DNA of 64,000 nt, from contig NZ_JANJXQ010000050.1 of assembly GCF_024708915.1 (NCBI RefSeq), positions 1-64,000 on the forward strand, read 5' to 3'. Each line of letters begins with the position of its first letter. The first letter of the stretch is position 1. Of this stretch, positions 19,084 to 26,414 are shown one piece after another. Both the position numbers and the translations under genes were made by a program. The notes beneath the pieces were generated by a model. The model was given only the letters and a program-made list of their open reading frames with translations, was not told the DNA's origin and searched no databases. The DNA is from Thiobacillus sp. Its GTDB lineage: Bacteria; Pseudomonadota; Gammaproteobacteria; Burkholderiales; Thiobacillaceae.

Positions 19084-19436
19084 CAGAACTTCCTCGAACT
19101 CAAGCGGAATCTGGCCATGAACACAGCAACGCCGACGGTCGGCAGGGCAAGAATCGAAAATACGATCAAGCCCAGTGGCAACAGACCAAAATCAGACCCG
19201 GATACGATCAGCACTAATGCCTGCGCCAACATCACGGCCAGCCCCCAGCGCCAAGGTTTCTCGGGAACCCAATAGCCAAGACCGCCCGCGAGGCCAATCC
19301 CCAGCGGATAGGCGACAGTCCAGTAAATGGAAGAATCCCAAGCCTCCCGCTTGCCGCTGACCCCCGCTACTGCCAGCCACAAGACAGCGCCTCCGACAAA
19401 CGCAGCTATCCAGGCCCATGTTGCTCGATGCTTCAT
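19083..19436 (-). CDS. Small membrane protein (integron cassette)
   Basis: A 117-residue protein with four hydrophobic segments, beginning MKHRATWAWIAAFVGG. No family recognised. The chosen ATG at 19436 lies 19 bases inside the attC 3 boundary, a typical cassette leader; the longer frame to 19520 would run through the attC site itself and is rejected. First gene of a three-gene cassette. Confidence 0.65.
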   Translation of the reverse strand: MKHRATWAWIAAFVGGAVLWLAVAGVSGKREAWDSSIYWTVAYPLGIGLAGGLGYWVPEKPWRWGLAVMLAQALVLIVSGSDFGLLPLGLIVFSILALPTVGVAVFMARFRLSSRKF

Positions 19437-19454
19437 ACTTGTTTCCCCGATGCA

Positions 19455-19512
19455 TCCTGACGCCCGAATTAAGCCGCGCCGCGAAGCGGCGTCGGCTTGA
19501 ACGATGTTAGGC
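19455..19512 (-). repeat. Integron attC site 3 (aadA-like)
   Basis: On the minus strand: R'' GCCTAAC, arm GTTCAAGCCGA, central GCCGC-TTC-GCGGC hairpin, arm CGGCTTAA, and R' GTCAGGA. The left arm TTCAAGCC carries one extra C relative to the right arm GGCTTAA, the extrahelical base that sets attC orientation. The core closely resembles the aadA-cassette 59-base element as I remember it. This fixes the array direction as leftward. Confidence 0.9.
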
Positions 19513-19612
19513 GGCGACACAGGTTGAGAACCACAACTGATACCGTCCGGGCAGTGACAACCATTCTTCTAGAGCCCTGCAGGGGCGCCTTGTGGCGGCT
19601 CAGTCATAATGC

Positions 19613-20044
19613 TCAAGGCTTTCGGATGGATCTTCCTTTACCTTTTTCAGCCACGATGAATTCCAGGAATCGAGCACCTTCAGTCTTGCTTGGATTCCAA
19701 TGGGAATGAGTGGTACCCGCCGGAACGAGCAGGCTGTCACCCGGCTCTAGGGTAATGGATTCCTTGCCGTCCTCCTGAAAAACCATTGTCCCAGAAACCA
19801 AATAGAAGGTGAGCGCCGCCGGATGGAAATGGCGACGGTTGATGCCTTCTGGCTCGTACTTCACATCTAAAACCGTGAACGCCAGATTCGCTGTTCCATC
19901 CACTTCGTTTACTACGAGATCCTTGGATGTTACCCCAGACCTTTGAGGGGTGCTTTCGGGGTTTTGTGCATGAGCTATAGGTGGAACAATAACCACCACA
20001 AGAAAGAAACCGGCAGCAGCCCAGAGCATAGTTAGTCTTTTCAT
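19613..20044 (-). CDS. Secreted cupin-domain protein (integron cassette)
   Basis: A 143-residue protein with a Sec signal peptide (residues 1-26, ending AHAQ) and a single cupin barrel. Cupin motif 1 is seen as NRRHFHPAALTFYLVSGTM with two His as likely metal ligands, and motif 2 as PGDSLLVPAGTTHSHWN. Reaction unknown. ATG at 20044 follows GGAG at 7 bases. It lies between attC 4 and attC 3 and so forms a single-gene cassette. Confidence 0.8.
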   Translation of the reverse strand: MKRLTMLWAAAGFFLVVVIVPPIAHAQNPESTPQRSGVTSKDLVVNEVDGTANLAFTVLDVKYEPEGINRRHFHPAALTFYLVSGTMVFQEDGKESITLEPGDSLLVPAGTTHSHWNPSKTEGARFLEFIVAEKGKGRSIRKP

Positions 20045-20092
20045 TTTCAATCTCCATATCGATGAATGGATGACGCGATGATGCCTCTTGCC

Positions 20093-20165
20093 GCCTGACG
20101 AATGGAGTTAAGGGCGCGTTTTCGGCGCATGCCGAAAACGTCGACGCTTGAGCGAGTTGTTGGAT
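20093..20165 (-). repeat. Integron attC site 4
   Basis: On the minus strand: R'' ATCCAAC (exact RYYYAAC), arm CTCAAGCG, a 10-bp perfect stem GTTTTCGGC-type hairpin with loop ATGC, arm CGCCCTTAA, and R' GTCAGGC. It has a longer central stem than site 3 but the same overall layout. It lies 82 bases past the stop of the isochorismatase-like gene. Confidence 0.85.
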
Positions 20166-20247
20166 GCGGCGTACCTCTCAATCTCTGCACTGGCACTAAC
20201 ATTGGCATGGGTGATAGGCAGAACCAGACCGTACCGCCTCCGAGGGA

Positions 20248-20880
20248 TCAGCCCTTGAAATCCTTCTCGGGATTCGATCCGTCGTGGTGCTGGAAAACAT
20301 TCATGAAGCCCGGGACGGTCGCCTCGCGGTTCCAGTCGCGTTGCAACTCGCAATAGAGTTGTGTCTTGCTGATGAGTTTGCCTCCCGCCTGCTCGATCCG
20401 GCGCAGGGCAGCCTCGTGCGCGGCGAGCGAAGTGCCGCCGACGGCGTCCACCACCACATAGACGTCATAACCTTCCTTCAGCGCGTCGAGTGCCGGAAAG
20501 GCAAGGCAGGCCTCAGTCCACAAGGCGGTCATAATGAGCTTCTTGCGGCCGGTTGCCTTGACCGCCTGCCTGAACTCGACATCTTCCCAACTGTTGATCG
20601 TGGTGCGGTCATACGTAGGGAGGTGGCCGAGAATTTCCTGCAGTTCGGCGATCGGCGGCTTGTTGTGCCCCGTCTGGACGTTCACCGTCGAATGGACGAT
20701 GGGCAGGTTGTAGTTGAGCGCTGCCTTGGCGGTATTGACGATGTTGAACACCATTTCCTTCTGGTCCATCGAACGGATCGAGGACACTTGGATCGGCTGG
20801 TAATCGATGACGATGAACGCCGAGTTCTCCGGCGTGAGCAAGTGATCCTTGAGCGGATCGCGAATTGGTTCACTGGCCAT
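20248..20880 (-). CDS. YcaC-like isochorismatase-superfamily hydrolase
   Basis: A 210-residue cysteine hydrolase of the isochorismatase superfamily, closest in pattern to E. coli YcaC. Catalytic triad candidates: Asp26 in FIVIDYQ, Lys in ATGRKKLIMTAL, and Cys in WTEACLAFPAL, followed by the nonprolyl region seen in the family. True isochorismate activity is unlikely for YcaC types; the substrate is unknown. ATG at 20880 (MASEPI) follows AAAAGGAG. It may be the next cassette of the array, since attC 4 lies at its 3' side, but no attC or attI could be found on its 5' side. Confidence 0.85.
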   Translation of the reverse strand: MASEPIRDPLKDHLLTPENSAFIVIDYQPIQVSSIRSMDQKEMVFNIVNTAKAALNYNLPIVHSTVNVQTGHNKPPIAELQEILGHLPTYDRTTINSWEDVEFRQAVKATGRKKLIMTALWTEACLAFPALDALKEGYDVYVVVDAVGGTSLAAHEAALRRIEQAGGKLISKTQLYCELQRDWNREATVPGFMNVFQHHDGSNPEKDFKG

Positions 20881-21356
20881 GACGAGCTCCTTTTCGGGTT
20901 GGGCTTTCCAGCATAGACCAGACATTACTGTCCGGTTAAATCGTGAATATATTCAGTTGGTTGCGTGGCATACCCTCTGGGGGAATGTGCTCGCCAGCCG
21001 AAACGGTTGCTGAACCGGACAGCAGTGATCTTAAACCCTCAAGAAATTTCGCATGTCAGGGGCGAGGTGCCCCCTATGCCGCCGCGCGGACGGCAAGGCG
21101 AAGTGTTGCCTACTGACCGGGATGTGCCGGCAGAAAATAGGCGGATTCCAATATGGGCGGCGTATTCAGGGCTTTCCATATTGAGCAATGTGACAGATCT
21201 GACGCAGAGTGTTTCAGCTGACACGTTAAACGATACAAGGAAACGGGTGTTGCGAAATGGGGGTAATTGAGCGGGTATTCGGATTTTCCATTGTGACAGC
21301 CGTGATACCGCGATATTACGTATTGTCTCTAGGGTCACGCCCCAATTTGATTGATC
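20881..21356. other. Long regulatory intergenic region upstream of the oxygenase operon
   Basis: About 480 bases without a convincing gene; a 101-codon plus-strand frame here shows no family pattern. It separates the integron cassettes from the sigma-54 operon. It holds two TGTGACAG elements (21189-21196 and 21292-21299), a degenerate inverted copy near 21209-21225 (TCAGCTGACACG), and the upstream part of the promoter region. Confidence 0.6.
21189..21299 (+). promoter_or_regulatory. Putative activator sites (TGTGACAG elements)
   Basis: TGTGACAG occurs at 21189-21196 and 21292-21299, with a degenerate inverted copy between. They lie about 60-170 bases before the -24/-12 promoter, where enhancer-binding proteins of sigma-54 promoters bind. 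Similar GTGACA elements precede the second sigma-54 promoter at 32728. The protein that binds is not encoded in the window. Confidence 0.5.
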
Positions 21357-21373
21357 TGGCACGGCCTATGCTT
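21357..21373 (+). promoter_or_regulatory. Sigma-54 (RpoN) promoter of the Rieske oxygenase operon
   Basis: TGGCACGGCCTATGCTT: GG at 21358-21359 and GC at 21370-21371, spaced by exactly 10 bases, with the full TGGCAC -24 element. Transcription would begin near 21383, about 40 bases before the oxygenase start. Confidence 0.82.
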
Positions 21374-21424
21374 GACCCTGTTCAGGGAGTGTTTTTACCT
21401 TGCCCAACTCGATAGGAGACAAGA

Positions 21425-22624
21425 ATGTCACGTAACGAAATTGCCTGGAAAGAGCAGCCTAAGTTCCCGTCTACTCATTTCGTGGATACCAGGATTTATA
21501 CCGACGAGCAGATTTTCCGCGAGGAGCAGGAAAAGATTTTCAATAAATGCTGGATCATCGGCTGCCACGAATCGGAGCTGCCGAACGCCTACGATTACCG
21601 GACTTTCAGTCATCCTGGCGGGGCAAAGCTCTTTATGATTCGTGGCGAAGATATGAAGGTACGCGCTTTCTACAATATCTGTCCGCACCGTGGCAATACG
21701 CTCCTCTACGATCCTGTTGGAAACGCCAAGCGTGTCACCTGCATTTTCCATGCCTGGTCGTTCAACCCCCAGGGGGATTGCATTGACATCCCCCGCAGCA
21801 AGGAAGGCTACCAGGATCGCTATAGCAGCAAGGACGCTGGTCTGCGTGAAGTGAAAAGCGAAGTCGGCTTCGGCGGTTTTGTCTGGGTAAACGTGGACGA
21901 TAACAGCGGCACGCTCAAGGAATATATCGGCGATGCGCTCGGCATGATGGAGGAAAACCTCAGCCAGCCTTTGGAGGTTTTTACCTATCACAAGGCAATC
22001 GTCAATACGAATTACAAGTTGTGGCATGACACGAACAGCGAGTTCTACCATGACTATATGCATTACTTCAACCGTATCACGGGGATGATGCAACCGGGCT
22101 ATTTCGATCGCAAGTACAAAGGCTATCCCGGTGGCCATGCATCAGTGGGGTCGATGGAAATTAAATACGATGCCTATGCAGGCAGCCAGGAGCGCGCTGT
22201 GGGCTGGCCGGGTCTGGCGCCGGGCGGCTGGGTATTGATCGACCTTTTTCCTGGAATGACCTTCAACCTGCGGACATCGGTGCTGCGTATGGACACGGCT
22301 ATTCCGCTGGGGCCGGACAAGCTGATCATCGAATTCCGTGGTCTCGGGCTGAAGAGCGACACCCCGGAGCAGCGTGCCGAGCGGGTGCGTGACCACAATA
22401 CGATTTGGGGGCCGTTCGGTCGTAACTTGCATGAAGACCTGCTGGGTGTACATGGTCAGGGGCTGGCCATGCGCGAGAAGAGCGACAGCAAATGGGTGCT
22501 GCATGGCCGTGAAGAAAACTCGACGATCCATGACGAGGTTGGGATGCGGCACTTCTATGCTGAGTGGGGCAAGCGCATGGGGCGTCCGGCATACGATCCC
22601 TTCGGCGACAACAAGTTGAGCTGA
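21425..22624 (+). CDS. Rieske non-heme iron oxygenase, alpha subunit (methanesulfonate monooxygenase-like)
   Basis: A 399-residue catalytic subunit of a ring-hydroxylating-type oxygenase. The Rieske 2Fe-2S site is CPH...CIFH (CxH-17-CxxH). The mononuclear iron site is in SEFYHDYMHY: two His with only three residues between them, where most relatives have four. It begins VDTRIYTD...CWIIGCHESELP. With its beta subunit, reductase, Rieske ferredoxin and a NitT/TauT-type importer the set matches msmABCD/msmEFGH of methanesulfonate users, so sulfonate oxygenolysis giving sulfite is my leading guess, but the substrate is unproven. GGAGA precedes the ATG. First gene after a sigma-54 promoter. Confidence 0.85.
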   Translation: MSRNEIAWKEQPKFPSTHFVDTRIYTDEQIFREEQEKIFNKCWIIGCHESELPNAYDYRTFSHPGGAKLFMIRGEDMKVRAFYNICPHRGNTLLYDPVGNAKRVTCIFHAWSFNPQGDCIDIPRSKEGYQDRYSSKDAGLREVKSEVGFGGFVWVNVDDNSGTLKEYIGDALGMMEENLSQPLEVFTYHKAIVNTNYKLWHDTNSEFYHDYMHYFNRITGMMQPGYFDRKYKGYPGGHASVGSMEIKYDAYAGSQERAVGWPGLAPGGWVLIDLFPGMTFNLRTSVLRMDTAIPLGPDKLIIEFRGLGLKSDTPEQRAERVRDHNTIWGPFGRNLHEDLLGVHGQGLAMREKSDSKWVLHGREENSTIHDEVGMRHFYAEWGKRMGRPAYDPFGDNKLS

Positions 22625-22708
22625 GCAACGCGGTTGATGGCTGCCGTTCCACGAATATGACGACAGCCATCTGCAGGCTTTCATTACGTCAATAAGAGGA
22701 GTACTGGT

Positions 22709-23170
22709 GTGGCATCAAAACAATCAATTGATGAGCTGATTTATCGATCCGGCCTTGCAATGGACAGCAAGGACTTTGCTGGATTTCTTGACTTGTGCGA
22801 CCCGGCATTTCGTTATGCCATTACTGCTTATATCCCGGAAATCCGCAAGGAAATGACCTGGCTTGAGCAGGACAAGGAAGGCATGAAGCTTTTATTCGAC
22901 AATCTGCCCAGACACAACAGTGATCATTCGCCATTAAGCCGTCACATCACAGTGTGTATCGTCGACCAGGACGAAGCCAGGCAACAGGCAAAAACGATCA
23001 GCACGCTACAGGTCTTCAAGACTTCGCTTGACGGCGGCGCAACCGAACTGTTCGCGGTGGGGAAAATCTACGACACCGTCGCATTGAATGGAGACGCTCC
23101 AAAATTGCTGGACCGGAATATTCGTCTTGATACACGGATGCTTGGTGCCGGCTATCACATTCCATTTTAA
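22709..23170 (+). CDS. Rieske oxygenase beta subunit
   Basis: A 153-residue NTF2-like small subunit that packs with the alpha subunit. It starts with GTG at 22709 after AGAGGA and shows the family pattern: IDELIYRSGLAMDSKDFAGFLDLCDPAFRY, a central LSRHITVCIVDQDEARQQAKTI region split by a loop, and an ELFAVGKIYDTV strand near the end. It has no catalytic metal; it shapes the alpha-beta oligomer. Eighty-four bases after the alpha gene and 23 before the reductase. Confidence 0.85.
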   Translation: MASKQSIDELIYRSGLAMDSKDFAGFLDLCDPAFRYAITAYIPEIRKEMTWLEQDKEGMKLLFDNLPRHNSDHSPLSRHITVCIVDQDEARQQAKTISTLQVFKTSLDGGATELFAVGKIYDTVALNGDAPKLLDRNIRLDTRMLGAGYHIPF

Positions 23171-23193
23171 TGGCCTTAGTGGACTGACACACT

Positions 23194-24234
23194 ATGAAAA
23201 TCCAGATCAACGCCCGAAACCGCGCGCACAACTTCAATGTGGCCGAGGGAGAAAAAATACTCTACGCCGGGTTGGGCGGTGATATTGACCTGCCTTATGA
23301 ATGTGCCAGCGGGACATGCGGAACATGCAAGGCGCGGCTGATCTCCGGGGAGATTGTCGATGCCTGGCCTGAAGCGCCCGGACGCAAATATCTGAAGGGC
23401 GAAGACGAGTTTCTGATGTGCCAGTGCATGGCCAAGACTGATGCCACGATCGCAGTGGAAAGCTTTGTCCAGACCGTGGAAAAGTCGGGTGTCAGCGTGC
23501 CCGCTGCATTGAGTGGGCATATCAGCTCGGTGAAGCTGTTGACGCCCGACGTAATCCATCTCCAGGTCAAGCTGAGCCAGCCAATGGCGTTTGATGCCGG
23601 CCAGTTTGTGATGGTCCGGGTGCCGGGCATAGCGGGCTTTCGCGGCTGGTCAATCGTGAACTACCAGCGTGAGGCGGAAATACTTGAGTTTGTTGTCAAG
23701 AAAAAGCCTGGTGGCGGGATATCCGAATGGTTGTTCAACAATCAGTGCGAGGGGGTGGCGGTCGAGTTGTTCGGTCCTCTGGGACACGCGACGTTTTACC
23801 CCGGTCTGGCCAAAAACATACTGTGTATCGCTGGCGGCAGCGGCATTGCAGGGATGATGTCCATTCTGTCCCGTGCCGCGCAGGACGGCTATTTTTCCCA
23901 ATATAGAGGCGATGTGTTCTTTGGTGTGCAGACACTGAAGGATGCCTTTTTACTCCAGGAACTCTCCCAGTTGCGTGCCCAGTGCGGCAACAAACTGAGT
24001 GTGACCATAGCCCTGTCAAAAGAGGAGCCCCCCGGTTCCGTCCTGAATGATTACCCGCAATTGAAATTCGACACAGGTTATGTGCACGAGGTGGCAGGAC
24101 GTCAAATGCAGGGCAGCTATCAGGACGTCAGGGCCTATCTTGCCGGGCCGCCGCCAATGGTCGATGCGGCCGTCCGGATATTGCTTATGGCGAGATTGAC
24201 CACCGATAACATTTGTTATGACAAATTCAGTTAG
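23194..24234 (+). CDS. Oxygenase reductase: 2Fe-2S ferredoxin plus FAD/NAD(P)H domains
   Basis: A 346-residue flavoprotein that passes electrons from NAD(P)H to the Rieske ferredoxin. Residues 1-95 are a plant-type 2Fe-2S domain (YECASGTCGTCKARL and FLMCQC). The FAD domain follows with RGWSIVNY, and the NAD domain with CIAGGSGIAGMMSI and AGPPPMVDAAV. Size and layout equal the reductases of class IB/III Rieske systems and MsmD. It ends two bases before the next gene. Confidence 0.92.
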   Translation: MKIQINARNRAHNFNVAEGEKILYAGLGGDIDLPYECASGTCGTCKARLISGEIVDAWPEAPGRKYLKGEDEFLMCQCMAKTDATIAVESFVQTVEKSGVSVPAALSGHISSVKLLTPDVIHLQVKLSQPMAFDAGQFVMVRVPGIAGFRGWSIVNYQREAEILEFVVKKKPGGGISEWLFNNQCEGVAVELFGPLGHATFYPGLAKNILCIAGGSGIAGMMSILSRAAQDGYFSQYRGDVFFGVQTLKDAFLLQELSQLRAQCGNKLSVTIALSKEEPPGSVLNDYPQLKFDTGYVHEVAGRQMQGSYQDVRAYLAGPPPMVDAAVRILLMARLTTDNICYDKFS

Positions 24235-24236
24235 GA

Positions 24237-24968
24237 ATGGGCATGAGCAAGATACGCGTATGTAATACGGCCGAAATTCCCAGCAATGGGATGAAGGATT
24301 ATGACATTGAAGGCGGGCTCAAGGTCTTGATAGCCAACGCAGGTGACTACTATTACGCCTATCAAGGCATTTGCCCTCACCAGGAAGTCTGTCTGGCCGA
24401 AGGATATTACGATGGCGCAGTGCTTACCTGCCACCAGCATTTATGGCAGTGGGATATCACTACCGGAAAGGAAATTGGTCTCGCCGAAGCGCCGCTGGAG
24501 AAATACGAAGTCCAGGTTGAGGATGGCGAGATATTTGTAGTGCAATCCAGCGCACTGAAGGTAGCACAGTTGTTCATGGACGTTTCCGACGTCACGCTGC
24601 AGCGGCTCGATCAGCTTGCACGCCGTGAAAAATACGCAAGTGGCAGCACCCTCTACAACATCGGCGATCCCACCGATGATCTTTATATCCTCGAATCGGG
24701 CCGCGTTGAGTTTCTGATTGGCCGCGACGGCACCAGCCCTGCCGGTTTTGTCTTGCGCAAGGGAGAAGTATTCGGCTGGGCGGCGTTACTCGAGAATCAG
24801 CCGCGGCGCATTGCGAAATCTACCTGCCTGGAAGATTCGGTGCTGTTGCGGCTGAATGGCGAGGAAATCTTGAAAGCCCTCGAATCCGATCCGGTATCAG
24901 GGTATTTCGTCATGCGCAAGCTTTCGACGCTGATCACCCGGCATCTGGCCTCTCCAGGAGAAAAATAG
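24237..24968 (+). CDS. Rieske ferredoxin fused to a CRP-like (cNMP-binding) sensor domain
   Basis: A 243-residue two-domain protein. Residues 1-105 are a Rieske ferredoxin (CPH-16-CHQH) that would feed electrons to the oxygenase. Residues about 115-235 are a cyclic-nucleotide-binding fold: LYNIGDPTDDLYILESGRV, then GEVFGWAALLENQPRRIAKS. Compared with CRP, the ribose-binding Glu is Trp (GW for GE) and the Ser after the phosphate Arg is Ile, so normal cAMP binding is doubtful. No DNA-binding domain follows. The same sensor domain, nearly identical in this motif, is fused to the ABC permease at 26415. ATG at 24243 is an equally good start. Confidence 0.88.
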   Translation: MGMSKIRVCNTAEIPSNGMKDYDIEGGLKVLIANAGDYYYAYQGICPHQEVCLAEGYYDGAVLTCHQHLWQWDITTGKEIGLAEAPLEKYEVQVEDGEIFVVQSSALKVAQLFMDVSDVTLQRLDQLARREKYASGSTLYNIGDPTDDLYILESGRVEFLIGRDGTSPAGFVLRKGEVFGWAALLENQPRRIAKSTCLEDSVLLRLNGEEILKALESDPVSGYFVMRKLSTLITRHLASPGEK

Positions 24969-25113
24969 CCCAAGTCCATTAATGCATTAATAGCGGGATG
25001 AGCACCAATATCTTGCTTTGTACAGCATGTGAATTCGTACCGATATGAAGAGTAATCGAGGTTGATTACGGCCCGTATCAAGGATCAGTTTCCAACAAGA
25101 GGAGATTTTCATC

Positions 25114-26271
25114 ATGACTTGTCTTAAGAATTGGTTTGGTCGTCGTACTTATCGTGCATTACCAGCTTTGGCCGCGACCTTCAGTCTTGCCGTTGGCAGC
25201 GCGTTTTCCGCCTACGCGGCCGATCTCAACTATGGCAAGGTGGGTGAGCCCGTTCACCTGACCATCGGCTACCAACCTTATTACACGGAGTCCTGGTCGG
25301 GCGTGGTGATGCAGCCCATGAAGTTTTATGAGAAATACCTGCCCAAGGGATCCACCGTGAAGTTTTCGATTGGATTGCAGGGCGCCGTTATCGTCAATGC
25401 GATGCTCGCAGGCAAGCAGGATATCGGTTACATGGGCGACATGCCGGCTATTGTTTCCACCACAAAAGAGCGGGTCGCGGATCTGCGCATTGTTGCGTCA
25501 CCGGGTTTGGGTGTCGATCAGTGCAACATTTTTCTTGCGAGGAAAGATGCCCCCAACTTTGCCAATCAGGACGATGCCCTCAAGTGGCTGAATGGGAAGC
25601 GGGTGGCCGTGCCCAAGGGTTCCTGTACGGATCGCTTTGCGCAAGAAGTCTTCAAGAAGAAGGGGATCAAGCCGGCAGCCTATCTGAATCAGAACATTGA
25701 GGTCATTACCAGTGGTTTCCGGGCGGGCAAGATCGATGCCGCGGTTATATGGGAGCCCACTGCGTCGCGTCTGGTGCTGGAAGGCCTTGCCAAGCGCATC
25801 GCGTCGGGTACGTCCATCAATGAGCATGACGGCGCGTTCATTGTCATGCGCAATGACCTCATCAAGCAGCGCCCGGATGTGGTCAAGGCATGGCTGAATG
25901 CCGAGCTCGATGCCCAGCTGTTTATGGCTGACCCGAAAAATGCAGAAAAGATTGTTGCGGCGGTGGAATCGCAAACCACAGGCTTCACCAGGCATGTTCT
26001 GTGGACGTCCCTGTATGGCTCTTACCCGGTCGCGCAGGGGGGTACTCCGGAACGGGTCAAGCTGCCATTTACGATCACGCCGGAAGCTTCGGACCTGATC
26101 AAAAAAGCGACAACCTTTCTTTATGAAGTGAAGAGCATTCATACGCCCAAGCTGCGGCCGGAAGCGGTCATGCCGGAATTTGCCGAAGCAATACTGAAAG
26201 AGCGCGGATTGAAAGCCCCGGTTGGCTCGGTCAAGGCTTTGCCGGATTCGGCCTACACAGGCAAAAGATAA
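25114..26271 (+). CDS. ABC transporter substrate-binding protein, NitT/TauT (sulfonate/nitrate) type
   Basis: A 385-residue periplasmic binding protein with a signal peptide ending SAYAAD near residue 35. The type II fold pattern of SsuA/TauA/NrtA is clear: VHLTIGYQPYYTESW, MLAGKQDIGYMGDMPAI, RVAVPKGSCTDRFAQEVF, FRAGKIDAAVIWEPTASRL. It captures an anionic small molecule, by family a sulfonate, nitrate or similar, for the ABC importer encoded next. AGAGGAG precedes the ATG. Its 5' gap of 145 bases shows no sigma-54 site, so it is probably co-transcribed with the oxygenase. Confidence 0.92.
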   Translation: MTCLKNWFGRRTYRALPALAATFSLAVGSAFSAYAADLNYGKVGEPVHLTIGYQPYYTESWSGVVMQPMKFYEKYLPKGSTVKFSIGLQGAVIVNAMLAGKQDIGYMGDMPAIVSTTKERVADLRIVASPGLGVDQCNIFLARKDAPNFANQDDALKWLNGKRVAVPKGSCTDRFAQEVFKKKGIKPAAYLNQNIEVITSGFRAGKIDAAVIWEPTASRLVLEGLAKRIASGTSINEHDGAFIVMRNDLIKQRPDVVKAWLNAELDAQLFMADPKNAEKIVAAVESQTTGFTRHVLWTSLYGSYPVAQGGTPERVKLPFTITPEASDLIKKATTFLYEVKSIHTPKLRPEAVMPEFAEAILKERGLKAPVGSVKALPDSAYTGKR

Positions 26272-26299
26272 CTCGTCTACCTATTCAATCAAGACTACC

Positions 26300-26330
26300 C
26301 CAGCCGTGTGCATGACACAGGCGCGGCTGG
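26300..26330 (+). other. Hairpin between binding-protein and permease genes
   Basis: CCAGCCG (26300-26306) pairs with CGGCTGG (26324-26330); inside it TGTG pairs with CACA around CATGA. No T-run follows. Such hairpins after binding-protein genes often protect the upstream mRNA so that the binding protein is made in excess over the permease; this role is inferred. Confidence 0.45.
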
Positions 26331-26414
26331 CGGGATCTTGACGTCTGCAGTGCACGGGCACCCGCTTCTCCAACGCCCCGAACTCAGCCGGAATGATGCC
26401 ACAAGGAATATTTT

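Noticed and set aside
19436..19520. Longer start for the first small membrane gene of the three-gene cassette
   Set aside because: The extension would be encoded by the attC palindrome, while ATG at 19436 gives a normal hydrophobic start.
20965..21270. A 101-codon plus-strand frame upstream of the oxygenase operon
   Set aside because: It has no family match or ribosome site, and the region carries promoter elements.
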